64,000 nucleotides of DNA from Chitinimonas viridis (GTDB lineage: Bacteria > Pseudomonadota > Gammaproteobacteria > Burkholderiales > Chitinimonadaceae), in NCBI RefSeq assembly GCF_030409555.1, contig NZ_JAUFPU010000018.1, positions 124,001-188,000 of the forward strand, given 5' to 3'. A program made the translations under genes and the position numbers. The notes below the pieces were generated by a model. It did not search any database and had not been told where the DNA came from. It saw nothing but the letters and a program-made list of their open reading frames with translations. Shown one piece after another: positions 1-10,195 of this stretch (within the stretch, counting starts at the first letter, position 1; every line of letters starts with the position of its first letter).

Positions 1-1587
1 AGCCAGCTCTACCGGGTCGGCGTCGCGCAACAGCATGGGAATGGAGCGCACTGCCAGCTGGGTCGGCCCCATGACGGCCATTTCAAACCCCAGCAGGCCG
101 AGCGCCTCGGCGTGCTCTTCCACGGTCGCCACATCCAGCCGGTCTGCCGGGAAGGCCAGCGGTATCAGCAGCGGCTGGGTAGGCAGCCTGTCGGTATCCA
201 GGGCGGTCTTGAGCTTCTCGTACACTACCCGCTCATGTGCCGCATGCATATCCACCACGATCAAGCCATCGCGGGCCTGCGCCAGCACATACACGCCATG
301 CAACTGCGCCAGGGCAAAGCCAAGCGGCGGCAGGTCGTCGTCGCTGCTGGGCAAAGGTCGGGCAGGATAGCCAGCCAGTGGCGGTGCCTGCGGCTGCAAC
401 GCCGAGCTGGCGGGCGCCTCTAGGGGCGCCGCCCATTCCGCCTCACGCACTCCGGCGAACAGGGTGCCGTAGAAATTGCCTGCAGCCGACTCCTGCACGC
501 CCAGCGGCATGCGCATCTGCTGGAAAGTGGGCGCATAGGCGACATTGCTAGGGCCACCGTCGGGCTGGGCCGGCGCCTCAGCGGATACAGCTGCACCCGC
601 CCGGGTCTCGGCCAAGGCCTTGTTGAGGGCGTGGAACAGAAAACGGTGGATGGCCTGCGACTCACGAAACCGCACCTCAGTCTTGGTGGGGTGTACGTTC
701 ACGTCCACTGCCTCCGGGTCCAGCTCGATAAACAGCACATACAGGGGCTGCCTATCCAGATGCAACACGTCGCGATAAGCCTCGCGCACGGCATGCAGCA
801 CCACCTTGTCACGCACAAACCGGCCATTGACGAAGACAAACTGGGCATCGCGGCTGGCCCGCGACACGGTGGGCGAACCGGCAAAACCCGTCAGACGCAG
901 GCTGGCCGCCTGAGCCTCTATGGTCAGCATGGTGTCGGCAAACTCATTGCCCAGCACGGCACGCATGCGCTCGCTGGCAGTCTCTGCCTTCAACCGCCAT
1001 TGCACCTTGCCGTTATGGGTCAAGGTCAAGGCCAGGTCGGGGCGCGACAAGGCAATGCGTTTGAAGGCATCCTCACAATGGGCGTATTCGGTGGCGGGGG
1101 TTTTCAGGAACTTGCGGCGCGCCGGCACATTGAAATACAGGTCGCGCACCTCGACCGAAGTGCCTGCCGACAGCGATGCCGGCTCCGCCTCATGGATGCT
1201 GCCGTTGTCCGCCTCGACCCGCCAGGCCTGGGACGAGCCGGCTTCGCGGCTGCTCAAGAGCAGTTGCGACACCGACGCAATACTGGCCAGGCCTTCACCC
1301 CGAAAACCCAGGGTGCGCACCCGGTGCAGGTCTTCCAGGCTGGCTATCTTGCTGGTGGCATGCCGGCTGAGCGCCAGGCTCAATTCGTCACGGGCAATGC
1401 CGGCGCCATCGTCGGTCACCCGTATCAGTTTGCTTCCCCCTTCCGCCAAGTCTACGCTGAGAGTGGTCGCACCCGCGTCCAGGCTGTTTTCCAGCAACTC
1501 CTTCAGAGCCGAGGCGGGTCGCTCCACTACCTCGCCAGCAGCGATCTGGTTGACGAGATGGTCGGGCAAGGGGCGTATACGTGACAT
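1..1587 (-). CDS. mutL: DNA mismatch repair protein MutL, 5' part (C-terminus beyond the window)
   Basis: This is the GHKL-ATPase mismatch-repair protein that couples MutS recognition to strand incision. It was translated on the minus strand from the ATG at 1587-1585 and stays open for 529 codons to base 1, so the gene is cut by the window edge. The N-terminus carries the MutL ATPase motifs: HLVNQIAAGEV near residue 10, ELLENSLDAGAT near residue 30, DDGAGI near 58 and TLGFRGEGLASI near 93. The transducer-domain motif VDVNVHPTKTEVRF lies near residue 315. After a variable linker, the beginning of the C-terminal dimerisation domain (VYVLAQARDGLIVVDMHAAHER) is visible. Its start is 68 bp from a divergent response-regulator gene. 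Identity is certain; only the missing end limits the description. Confidence 0.95.
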   Translation of the reverse strand, partial: MSRIRPLPDHLVNQIAAGEVVERPASALKELLENSLDAGATTLSVDLAEGGSKLIRVTDDGAGIARDELSLALSRHATSKIASLEDLHRVRTLGFRGEGLASIASVSQLLLSSREAGSSQAWRVEADNGSIHEAEPASLSAGTSVEVRDLYFNVPARRKFLKTPATEYAHCEDAFKRIALSRPDLALTLTHNGKVQWRLKAETASERMRAVLGNEFADTMLTIEAQAASLRLTGFAGSPTVSRASRDAQFVFVNGRFVRDKVVLHAVREAYRDVLHLDRQPLYVLFIELDPEAVDVNVHPTKTEVRFRESQAIHRFLFHALNKALAETRAGAAVSAEAPAQPDGGPSNVAYAPTFQQMRMPLGVQESAAGNFYGTLFAGVREAEWAAPLEAPASSALQPQAPPLAGYPARPLPSSDDDLPPLGFALAQLHGVYVLAQARDGLIVVDMHAAHERVVYEKLKTALDTDRLPTQPLLIPLAFPADRLDVATVEEHAEALGLLGFEMAVMGPTQLAVRSIPMLLRDADPVELA

Positions 1588-1655
1588 CAGAAATCGATTC
1601 TCGGGGCTGAGCCCGCAGTATATCAGCCGGCCTCAGGCCGCTTTGGGAGAAGCGC

Positions 1656-2033
1656 ATGACCGGGAACAAACCCACCTTCTACGTCATTGATGACGATAGC
1701 GTGTTGCGCTCCTTGATACGGGGCATACTGACCGATGCCGGGCTCGATCACGCAGGCGCGGCCGGCTCGGGAGAAGAGGGCTTGAAGGGCTGCCAGGACA
1801 AGCAGCCCGATCTGGTGCTGCTGGACATCAACCTGCCCGGCTCCAGCGGCATGGATGTGCTGGCCACCCTCAAGCGCATGAAGCGCTCGCCACGCATCAT
1901 CATGATCAGCAGCGAAGCCACCCTACCCCGGGTCAAGTCCGCCATGAGCCTGGGGGCAGCAGGCTTTGTGGTCAAACCCTTCACCGCTGCCAAGCTGATC
2001 GCCGCCGTCGATAACGCCCTCAGAGGATCGTAG
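1656..2033 (+). CDS. Single-domain CheY-like response regulator
   Basis: A 125-residue protein made only of a receiver domain, with no output domain. The acidic pocket is D12-D14, the phosphoacceptor is D57 in LVLLDINLPG, the switch Ser is S85/S86, and the conserved Lys is K107 in VVKPF. The start ATG follows GGGAGA at a good distance. Such stand-alone receivers act by binding a partner (motor, kinase or phosphatase). No histidine kinase is adjacent, so its partner cannot be read from context. It is divergent from mutL. Confidence 0.9.
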   Translation: MTGNKPTFYVIDDDSVLRSLIRGILTDAGLDHAGAAGSGEEGLKGCQDKQPDLVLLDINLPGSSGMDVLATLKRMKRSPRIIMISSEATLPRVKSAMSLGAAGFVVKPFTAAKLIAAVDNALRGS

Positions 2034-2045
2034 ACAAAAACGTTC

Positions 2046-2144
2046 TCAGGGCCTGGTACGGGGCTTGGCACCCATCAGCAGTGCACGCATCACGACCAGC
2101 GTGCAGATGGTGGCGACGGCAAACAGCTTGCCTGGTTTCAACAT
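2046..2144 (-). CDS. Possible 32-residue single-span membrane peptide
   Basis: A short frame (MLKPGKLFAVATICTLVVMR...) reads from an ATG at 2144 to TGA at 2048-2046, in the gap between the response regulator and amiC. It has a Lys-bearing N-terminus, one hydrophobic stretch of about 17 residues and a basic C-terminus, the pattern of a small inner-membrane peptide. An AGGA lies 9-10 nt upstream of the ATG. I recognise no family. It may equally be a chance frame; only the clean signal-anchor pattern and RBS favour it. Confidence 0.3.
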   Translation of the reverse strand: MLKPGKLFAVATICTLVVMRALLMGAKPRTRP

Positions 2145-2217
2145 GGGAACAGTCCTAGCAGGGAATCTGGACACCGCCCGCGTGCAATGCAGCAGCCACG
2201 GGCGGCACGGGAGGTGA

Positions 2218-3501
2218 TCAGGCCATCTTGTTGCGCGAAAGGGGCGGGTTTTTAGCCAGATAGCGCTTGATGCCGCTCAGCAGCGCTTCCGCCATCTTGT
2301 CCTGGTAACCCTCGTCGGCCAGTTTCTTTTCTTCCTCGGGATTGGAGATAAAGGCCGTCTCCACCAACACTGAGGGAATATCGGGCGCCTTCAGCACGGC
2401 AAAACCGGCCTGCTCCACCTGGGGCTTGTGCAGCCGGTTGATCTCGCCCAGCTCGGTCAGCATGGCCTTGCCCAGCTTGAGGCTGTCGTTGATGGTCGCC
2501 GTCTGGGTCAGGTCCAGCAGGGTCTGGGCCAGGTGGCGGTCGCGCACATCGAATTTCACGCCGCCTATCAGGTCCGACTCATTCTGCTTTTGCGCCAGCA
2601 GGCGTGCCGCCGTGCTGGTCGCACCGCGCTCCGACAGGGCAAACACCGACGAGCCACGGGCATTGGGCTTGACGAAGGCATCGGCGTGAATGGACATGAA
2701 CAGATCCGCCCCCACCTTGCGCGCCTTGCCCACACGCTGTGCCAAGGGCACGAAATAGTCATCATCACGGGTCAGCACTGCCCGCATATTGGGCTGCTTG
2801 TCTATCAGCGCCTTGAGCTTCTTGCCTATGGACAGCGTGACCGTCTTTTCATAGGTTCCGCCGGCGCCCACTGCGCCCGGGTCCTCGCCACCGTGGCCGG
2901 GATCGATGGCTATCGTCACCAGCCGGCTGACTTCCAGCCTGTCCCGCTCAGTCGCCTCACCCTGCGGCTTGGCCGCCGGCTTCTCGGGGGCTGCTGCCGG
3001 TTTGTCGGGCATGCCCTTGCCGTCGTTCAGCAAGGCCATCAGTGGATCATCCGGCTGGGCGGGGTACAAATCGATCACCAGCCTGTGCTGGTATTCGCCA
3101 AATGGTTCCAGGGTAAACACCTGGGGCTTGACCTCGGTTTTGAGATCCAGCACCACCCGCACCGTCCCCGGCTTGAACCGGCCGGCACGCAGCTGGCGCA
3201 CATAGGGATCATCGGTACCGATGCGCTGGGCTATCTTGTCCAGTTCACTGCCCCAGTCGGCCCCCTCCAGATCCACGACTAGGCGCGCCGGATCCGGCAC
3301 CATGAACTGGTTGAACTTGAGCGGCGCGCTGGATTCCAGCGTGATGCGGGTATAGGCCTTGGCCGGCCAGACACGGACGGCCACCACGGCGCTGCCAGCA
3401 AAGGCGCGAGGGGCGATGCCAAACAGCAGCGTCGCCACGGCGCCCTGCAGCATCAAGCGGCGGGTCGCGTCTGGGCGGAAGCGGTCAAGGTTGCGAGACA
3501 T
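2218..3501 (-). CDS. amiC: N-acetylmuramoyl-L-alanine amidase AmiC
   Basis: Periplasmic zinc amidase that removes stem peptides from peptidoglycan during daughter-cell separation. The N-terminus has a basic region with RRLMLQG and a hydrophobic stretch ending near AFAG, a Tat-like signal peptide as in E. coli AmiC. An AMIN domain (about residues 40-150) targets it to the septum. After a Pro/Ala/Lys linker comes the Amidase_3 domain (about 190-415) with zinc and catalytic motifs IAIDPGHGGEDPGA, YEKTVTL, SIHADAF and the terminal VETAFISNPEEE. The length (427 residues) matches AmiC. Its start overlaps the end of tsaE by 49 bp, the usual tsaE-amiC arrangement in betaproteobacteria. Confidence 0.95.
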   Translation of the reverse strand: MSRNLDRFRPDATRRLMLQGAVATLLFGIAPRAFAGSAVVAVRVWPAKAYTRITLESSAPLKFNQFMVPDPARLVVDLEGADWGSELDKIAQRIGTDDPYVRQLRAGRFKPGTVRVVLDLKTEVKPQVFTLEPFGEYQHRLVIDLYPAQPDDPLMALLNDGKGMPDKPAAAPEKPAAKPQGEATERDRLEVSRLVTIAIDPGHGGEDPGAVGAGGTYEKTVTLSIGKKLKALIDKQPNMRAVLTRDDDYFVPLAQRVGKARKVGADLFMSIHADAFVKPNARGSSVFALSERGATSTAARLLAQKQNESDLIGGVKFDVRDRHLAQTLLDLTQTATINDSLKLGKAMLTELGEINRLHKPQVEQAGFAVLKAPDIPSVLVETAFISNPEEEKKLADEGYQDKMAEALLSGIKRYLAKNPPLSRNKMA

Positions 3502-3950
3502 GATGCTCCGAGCAAGGTACCGGTAAGGAGGCGAAATGCCCGTCCTTCATCCTGGGGAACAAGGCTGATGGTCCAGTCCGGCACAGGCAATAAACCCTGT
3601 GCTTTTTCCGGCCACTCCACCATGCAAATGCTGTCGGGATTGAACATTTCCCTAAAGCCTGCATCCTCCCATTCCAGCGGATCGGCAAACCTATATAAAT
3701 CAAAGTGATGGAAGTATAAGTTAGAAACCACGTAAGGTTCAACCAGTGTATAGGTCGGACTCTTAACCCGGCCTGAATGGCCCAGTCCCCGCAGTATGCC
3801 CCGCGTCAGCGTGGTTTTACCTGCGCCCAGATCGCCTTCCAGAAACACCACCAGCCCGCCCCGCAGCGCTTGCGCCAGCACCTCGCCCATGGCCAGGGTC
3901 GCAGCTTCATCGGGCAGGTAGGCAGTCAGGGTATGATCTTGGCTATGCAT
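3453..3950 (-). CDS. tsaE: tRNA threonylcarbamoyladenosine biosynthesis ATPase TsaE
   Basis: P-loop ATPase of the TsaBDE complex that makes the universal t6A37 modification of ANN-decoding tRNAs. The Walker A motif is LEGDLGAGKTTLTRG. Downstream are the conserved SPTYTLVEPY, FDLYR and the WPEKAQGLLP segments. The frame is open further upstream, but homology begins at MHSQDHTLTAYLPDEA, so I place the start at the ATG at 3950, giving 165 residues. That start codon is back-to-back with the queG start within the palindrome ATGCAT. The 3' end overlaps amiC by 49 bp, giving a slightly extended C-terminus. Confidence 0.93.
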   Translation of the reverse strand: MHSQDHTLTAYLPDEAATLAMGEVLAQALRGGLVVFLEGDLGAGKTTLTRGILRGLGHSGRVKSPTYTLVEPYVVSNLYFHHFDLYRFADPLEWEDAGFREMFNPDSICMVEWPEKAQGLLPVPDWTISLVPQDEGRAFRLLTGTLLGASCLATLTASAQTRPAA

Positions 3951-5045
3951 GGGGATATTCCAACTAAGGACGAACAGGACTGGACAGCACTGGCCAGCGA
4001 CATCAAACGCTGGGCCGCAGAGCTGGGCTTTGATGCGGTCCAGATAGGCGACGCCGACCTCGGCCCGGCCGCAGCACAAAACCTGCAAGCCTGGCTGGCT
4101 GCCGACCAGCATGGCGAGATGGATTATATGGCCAGTCACGGCCTGAAACGTGCCCGGCCTGCGGAACTGGTGCCGGGCACCCGCCGCGTCATTTCATTAC
4201 GCATGAACTACCGCGCACCGCACGCGCTCGACAGCGAAGCGGTACTGGCCGACGGCGAAGCGGCTTTCATCTCGCGCTATGCGCTGGGACGCGATTATCA
4301 CAAGGTGTTGCGCAATCGCCTACAGAAACTGGCGGAGCGCATCCAGGCCGCCGGCCATGCCCTGGGCTACCGCGCCTTTGTCGACTCCGCCCCGGTCATG
4401 GAAGTCGAAGCCGCCGTGCGGGCAGGCCTGGGCTGGCGGGGCAAGCATACGCTGCTGCTGACCCGCGAGCATGGCTCAATGTTCTTTCTGGGCGAACTGT
4501 TTGTCAGCCTGCCCCTGCCCATCGATCCGCCCCTGGTGCAGGAGCACTGCGGCCGCTGCAGCAAGTGCATCGACATCTGCCCCACCCGCGCCATCGTCGC
4601 CCCTTACCGGGTCGATGCACGCCGCTGCGTGTCCTACCTCACCATCGAGCTGAAGGGCAGCATTCCGGCCGAGTTCCGCCCACTGATAGGCAACCGCGTC
4701 TATGGCTGCGATGACTGCCAACTGGTCTGTCCCTGGAACCGCTTTGCCGTCGATAGCAGCGAGGCCGATTTCGCGGTCCGCAATGGGCTTGATGCAGTCA
4801 GCCTAGTGACGCTGTTTGGCTGGAGCGAGACCGAGTTCAACCAGCGCCTGGCCGGCACCGCCATCTATCGCATAGGCCACGAGCGCTGGCTGCGCAATAT
4901 TGCCGTTGGTCTGGGTAACGCCCCCAGCACACCTGCCGTACTGGCCTCCCTGCAGCAGCGTCAGGACGACCCCAGCGAGCTGGTGCGCGAGCATGTCGCC
5001 TGGGCCTTGCAGCAACACCAGGCACGCACGGCAAGCGAGCCCTGA
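3945..5045 (+). CDS. queG: Epoxyqueuosine reductase QueG
   Basis: Cobalamin- and iron-sulfur-dependent enzyme that reduces epoxyqueuosine to queuosine in the wobble position of GUN tRNAs. Two ferredoxin-type [4Fe-4S] clusters are evident: CGRCSKCIDICPT and, after RRCVSYLTIE, GCDDCQLVCPWNR. The C-terminal helical repeats (RNIAVGLGNAPSTPAVL) are typical of the family. The frame is open from 3777, but homology starts around the ATG at 3945 (366 residues). An alternative ATG lies at 3933. The gene is divergent from tsaE with touching start codons, so each 5' signal must lie inside the other gene. Confidence 0.94.
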   Translation: MHGDIPTKDEQDWTALASDIKRWAAELGFDAVQIGDADLGPAAAQNLQAWLAADQHGEMDYMASHGLKRARPAELVPGTRRVISLRMNYRAPHALDSEAVLADGEAAFISRYALGRDYHKVLRNRLQKLAERIQAAGHALGYRAFVDSAPVMEVEAAVRAGLGWRGKHTLLLTREHGSMFFLGELFVSLPLPIDPPLVQEHCGRCSKCIDICPTRAIVAPYRVDARRCVSYLTIELKGSIPAEFRPLIGNRVYGCDDCQLVCPWNRFAVDSSEADFAVRNGLDAVSLVTLFGWSETEFNQRLAGTAIYRIGHERWLRNIAVGLGNAPSTPAVLASLQQRQDDPSELVREHVAWALQQHQARTASEP

Positions 5046-5111
5046 TTGACCCCCTATACTGCAGGCGTAGAATCCCGCGCCTACCGCAACCCGCTCCCGC
5101 CAGACTGCCCC

Positions 5112-5921
5112 ATGCCCTCCCAGCTTGCCTCCCGACCCATAGGTGTTTTTGATTCCGGCATAGGCGGGCTCACCGTCACCCGGGCGCTGATGGAGCGCCT
5201 GCCGTTTGAGGACATCGTCTATTTCGGCGATACCGCCCGCGTCCCCTATGGGGTCAAATCGGTTGCCACGATAGAACAGTTCACCCAGCAGATCGTCGAT
5301 TTCCTGATGCAGCAGGAGGTCAAGCTGCTGGTCATCGCCTGCAATACCATCTCGGCGGTGGCGGCCAACAAGATACGAGCCCGCGTCAATATCCCGGTCA
5401 TCGACGTGATAGACGCCGGCGCCCGCAATGCCGTGGCCGTCAGCCGCAATCACGCCATCGGGGTGATCGCCACGCCGACCACCGTCAACAGCAATGCCTA
5501 TGCCCGTGGCGTGCACACGCTGAACGCCGAGGCCCGCGTCTACTCCCAGGCCTGCCCGCTGCTGGTCCCCCTGGTGGAAGAGGGCTGGCTGGATCATCCC
5601 GTCACCCGCATGACAGTGCAGGAATACCTCAAGCCCGTGCTGGCGGAAGGAATCGACACCCTGGTATTGGGCTGCACCCACTACCCGCTGCTCAAGCCGC
5701 TGCTGGCGCAGGAAGTCGGCAGCCAGATACGGCTGGTGGACTCCGCAGTCAGCGTGGCCGAGCAGGTAGCCGCCAAGCTGGTGGAGCTGGATCTGGCCAA
5801 TCCACAGCGGCAGGAACCCACCTATCGCTACTATGTAACCGATATCCCCCTGCGCTTTCAGACCGTGGGCGAACGCTTTCTGGGCCGCAGCCTCAAGCAC
5901 CTGGAAATGGTTCAGCTATAA
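5112..5921 (+). CDS. murI: Glutamate racemase MurI
   Basis: Cofactor-independent racemase giving D-glutamate for peptidoglycan. Both catalytic cysteines are visible, in VIACNTISA and LGCTHYPLL, with the substrate loop FDSGIGGLTV at the start and FGDTARVPYG after it. The in-frame region upstream (TTG at 5046) is not conserved, so the ATG at 5112 (269 residues) is the better start. It follows queG on the same strand by 66 bp. Confidence 0.95.
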   Translation: MPSQLASRPIGVFDSGIGGLTVTRALMERLPFEDIVYFGDTARVPYGVKSVATIEQFTQQIVDFLMQQEVKLLVIACNTISAVAANKIRARVNIPVIDVIDAGARNAVAVSRNHAIGVIATPTTVNSNAYARGVHTLNAEARVYSQACPLLVPLVEEGWLDHPVTRMTVQEYLKPVLAEGIDTLVLGCTHYPLLKPLLAQEVGSQIRLVDSAVSVAEQVAAKLVELDLANPQRQEPTYRYYVTDIPLRFQTVGERFLGRSLKHLEMVQL

Positions 5922-6020
5922 CCATTGCATCAAGCCCGCCGAGGCGGCACGGTCTAGCAAGCGCTCGGCCGTCATGCCATCATGCACGGCATGACATTCC
6001 CCTTATCAGGAGACACCACC

Positions 6021-6569
6021 ATGACCCGTTTTTCTGCCTATAGCCTGGTCGCCGCCTTGATGCTGCTGGCCGGCTGTGCCACCACCCCGTCCGAGCCCGC
6101 CAAACCCGCCAGCCCTGTCGTGACGGCACCCAAGCCGGTCGAGCCCGCCAAGCCTGTAGAACCCGCAGCCATCACGCCCGCCCCCAGCTCCAAGCCCGCC
6201 GAGATCGTCAAACAGGTGGAGCCAACCCAGCCCGCCACGGCCACCGCCCCCATCGTCGGCAACTGGGAAGGCAAGTGGACCATAGACAGCATGGGCTACG
6301 AAGGTAAGACCGTCATCGTCATCGAGAAGCTGGATGGCGCCAATGTGGTCGGCCGCGCCACCATGTTCGACACCCCCTATGGCGACCTGACCGAAGCCTT
6401 TGCGCCCGCCACCTTTGATGGCAGCAAGCTCAATGTCAAACACCAGAACAACGCCAGCTACGTACTGACGCTAGGCGAGAAGGACGGCGCCATGCGCCTG
6501 TCTGGGCCACTGGTCTACATCACCGAGGCCGGCACCTACAACGGCAATATCCGGGTCAGCAAAAAATAA
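6021..6569 (+). CDS. Predicted lipoprotein with Pro/Ala-rich linker and C-terminal beta domain
   Basis: A 182-residue envelope protein. The N-terminus is a lipoprotein signal peptide with lipobox LLAGC (Cys near residue 18). Residues about 20-75 are a low-complexity PAKPVEP-type linker of the kind that spans the periplasm or wall. Residues about 80-182 form a probable small beta barrel or lipocalin-like fold (GNWEGKWTIDSMG, VVGRATMFDTPYGD). The start ATG has AGGAG 8 nt upstream; an upstream in-frame ATG at 5982 lacks one. I do not recognise a named family. A strong terminator follows directly. Confidence 0.8.
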   Translation: MTRFSAYSLVAALMLLAGCATTPSEPAKPASPVVTAPKPVEPAKPVEPAAITPAPSSKPAEIVKQVEPTQPATATAPIVGNWEGKWTIDSMGYEGKTVIVIEKLDGANVVGRATMFDTPYGDLTEAFAPATFDGSKLNVKHQNNASYVLTLGEKDGAMRLSGPLVYITEAGTYNGNIRVSKK

Positions 6570-6602
6570 GGCCGTGGATTAAATCGGCATTAATCCCGGA
6601 TT

Positions 6603-6628
6603 AAAAAGCGGCCCAAGGGCCGCTTTTT
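6603..6628 (+). terminator. Bidirectional rho-independent terminator
   Basis: A perfect stem AGCGGCCC/GGGCCGCT with a 2-nt loop, preceded by an A run and followed by a T run, lies 34 bp after the lipoprotein gene and before purB. Confidence 0.9.
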
Positions 6629-6667
6629 ACATGGTGTCACGCCCGGCGGCACGCCCTGGCGTGATAG

Positions 6668-8071
<1,404 letters not shown>

Positions 8072-8085
8072 GCCATACGCTATCT

Positions 8086-8116
8086 GCGGGCTGCCAAGCA
8101 GCCCGCTTCCATTCAT
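8086..8116 (+). terminator. Probable weak terminator after purB
   Basis: Inverted repeat GCGGGCTG/CAGCCCGC (8086-8093 and 8099-8106) followed by a T-rich but interrupted stretch (TTCCATTCATTT). It lies 15 bp after the purB stop. Confidence 0.5.
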
Positions 8117-8140
8117 TTGTGCAGAAAGGCCTGTCGTACC

Positions 8141-9646
8141 GTGAAGCAGAAGCCCTTAGTCATTGCCCTGGCCGTCGTCATCGGCGCAGCCGCCGCCTAC
8201 ACCGGAACCAGCTGGTGGGCCGGCAAGCAAGCCGAGACCACGCTGGCCAAGCAACACCAGCTGATCGCCGACCTGCCTTATTTTGTCGTGAAATCGCGCG
8301 TCTACGAGCGTGGCGTATTCAGCTCGACCGAGCGCACCACCATCGCGGTTGCCCCCAACCTGCTGGCCCCCTACCAGATGCTCAAGCTGGAAGAAATGGG
8401 CGGCGCCAAGCTGGAACTGACCTACACCCAGACCATCAAGCACGGCCCGCTGCCGCTCTTGATGTCCGGCGACTTCTCGCCCCTGAAGGCCGCCGTCACC
8501 ACAGATATCGCCTTCAGCGCCGACACCCAGGCCCTGCTCAAGAAGGTGTTCGGCGACCAGCGTCCGCTGCAGATCGAGAACCGCATCAAGTTCAACGACG
8601 ATGGTGTCTTCGCCATTAAGGTGCCGAGCTTCACCTACGAAGAAACCCTGGCCAAGGTGAAATCGGTCTGGCAAGGCCTGGATGCCACCATCAGCTATGG
8701 CGGTGATTTCAACAAGATAGACATCGTCGCCGTCGCCCCTGGCCTGCACTTTGAAGCCGGCCCCAAGGGCACGCTGGATATCAAGGATCTGCGCTTCGAA
8801 TCGCACAATACCCGCGGCCAAGCCGGCCTGATGCTGGGCGAGGGCAAACTGAGCCTAGCCTCGGCCACCTTCAAGCAAACCGAGGGTGAGCAGCCGGTTG
8901 ACGTCAAGCTGGCCGGCCTGAGCTATCAGGTCAAGACTGTCGCCGAGGGCGAGTTCATCAACTCCAGCGGCGACGTGGTTGTCAGCAGCCTGGCGCTCAA
9001 CAGCAAGACCTATGGCCCGGCCAAATTGTCTGTCTCGGCCAACCATCTGCATGGCCCTACCCTGGCCAAGCTGAGCCTAGCCGCCAACAAGATCCAGCGC
9101 GAGGTCAAGGATCCCGGCGAGCAGGCCACCCAGATGCTGGCCCTGTTCCGCAAGGACGGCCTGCCCCTGCTGAAGAACAACCCAGAGCTGTCGCTGAACG
9201 AGCTGTCGGTCAAGCTGCCCGAGGGCGAAGTCAAGCTCAAGGCCAACGTCACGCTCAAGGGCTTCGAGGAAAAAGACCTGGACAGCCCCCTGCTGTTGCT
9301 GGAAAAACTCCAGGCCAATGCCGATCTGCAAGTACCCAAGCAGGTCATCGAAACCGTCGCCCTCTGGCAGGCTCGCGGCGCCATCGCCATCGACACCGAG
9401 GAAGGCGAACAGCCCGAGACCGAAGAGCTGGACAACCTGGCACGCAACCTGATGGAAAGCCAGATCCGCAAGCTGCTGGAACAAAAGCTTATCCGTGCCG
9501 ATGGCGACCTGCTCAGCAGCAGTGCCGTATGGAAGAACGGCCGCCTGGAAGTCAACGGCACCCACATCCCGCTGCCATGGCAACTGGCCATTCCGCCCGC
9601 CGATGCGGCGCTGGAAGAGGAAACCGAAGAAGCCGCAGTGGAATAA
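8141..9646 (+). CDS. DUF945 (YdgA-like) family protein
   Basis: About 501 residues. One N-terminal membrane anchor (PLVIALAVVIGAAAAYTG) is followed by a large periplasmic-type domain with the family features WWAGKQAETTLAKQ and SRVYERGVFSSTE, then many beta-rich repeats. The family includes E. coli YdgA; its molecular role is unknown to me. I prefer the GTG at 8141 because it begins just before the anchor; the frame is open to TTG 8117. The C-terminus is strongly acidic (EEETEEAAVE). A terminator follows. Confidence 0.8.
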   Translation: MKQKPLVIALAVVIGAAAAYTGTSWWAGKQAETTLAKQHQLIADLPYFVVKSRVYERGVFSSTERTTIAVAPNLLAPYQMLKLEEMGGAKLELTYTQTIKHGPLPLLMSGDFSPLKAAVTTDIAFSADTQALLKKVFGDQRPLQIENRIKFNDDGVFAIKVPSFTYEETLAKVKSVWQGLDATISYGGDFNKIDIVAVAPGLHFEAGPKGTLDIKDLRFESHNTRGQAGLMLGEGKLSLASATFKQTEGEQPVDVKLAGLSYQVKTVAEGEFINSSGDVVVSSLALNSKTYGPAKLSVSANHLHGPTLAKLSLAANKIQREVKDPGEQATQMLALFRKDGLPLLKNNPELSLNELSVKLPEGEVKLKANVTLKGFEEKDLDSPLLLLEKLQANADLQVPKQVIETVALWQARGAIAIDTEEGEQPETEELDNLARNLMESQIRKLLEQKLIRADGDLLSSSAVWKNGRLEVNGTHIPLPWQLAIPPADAALEEETEEAAVE

Positions 9647-9663
9647 GCCGGACCGCAGCCACA

Positions 9664-9697
9664 AAAAAACGCCCGCTCAATCGAGTTGGGCGTTTTT
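9664..9697 (+). terminator. Rho-independent terminator after the DUF945 gene
   Basis: AAAAAACGCCC at 9664 pairs with GGGCGTTTTTT ending at 9697, with a run of six T. It works in either direction and lies 17 bp after the stop. Confidence 0.9.
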
Positions 9698-9724
9698 TGT
9701 TTGTGTGTGCGACCTGAGGCTCAC

Positions 9725-10173
9725 CAGGCCGGTTCGAGAAGCGCAGCCATACTTGAGTACAGCAAGCATCGCAGGGCCGGGATGGAGACGTGCGATCGAC
9801 CTGCTCTTCAACGCACCCACGCAATAACAGAGCAGAGGCCGTAGCGAGCGCCCTCAGGCCGGCTCGAGAAGCGCAACCGTACTTGAGTACAGCGAGCATC
9901 GCAGAGCCAGGATGGGGCCGCGCCTTAGGTCACTTAGGCAAACCCACAATAACAGGGCAGAGGCCGTAGCGAGCACCCCCAGGCCGGTTCGAGAAGCGCA
10001 GCCGTACTTGAGTACAGCGAGCATCGCAGAGCCGGGATGGGGCCGCGCCTTAGGTCACTTAGGCAAACCCACAATAACAGGGCAGAGGCCGTAGCGAGCG
10101 CCGCCAGGCCGGTTCGAGAAGCACAGCCGTACTTGAGTACGGCGAGCATCACAGGGCCGGGATGGGGGCGCGC
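9725..10173. repeat. Tandem array of a ~125-bp intergenic repeat, about 3.6 copies
   Basis: Units begin at 9725, 9855, 9980 and 10105 (periods 130, 125 and 125 bp; the last is partial). Each opens with CAGGCCGGTTCGAGAAGC, then a core with GTACTTGAGTAC flanked by GC-rich arms, and closes with CAATAACAGGGCAGAGGCCG. Units 2 and 3 are almost identical and unit 1 is diverged. No coding frame is conserved through the units. The core resembles the GTAC-N-GTAC centres of the inverted repeats at 14310 and 48264. The array fills the whole gap between the DUF945 gene and ppnP. Confidence 0.9.
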
Positions 10174-10195
10174 AGTAGGCCTATGCCCTGTTAAT

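Noticed and set aside
9725-10173. CRISPR array
   Set aside because: The units are ~125 bp and repeated almost in full, with no short repeat plus unique spacer pattern and no cas genes.
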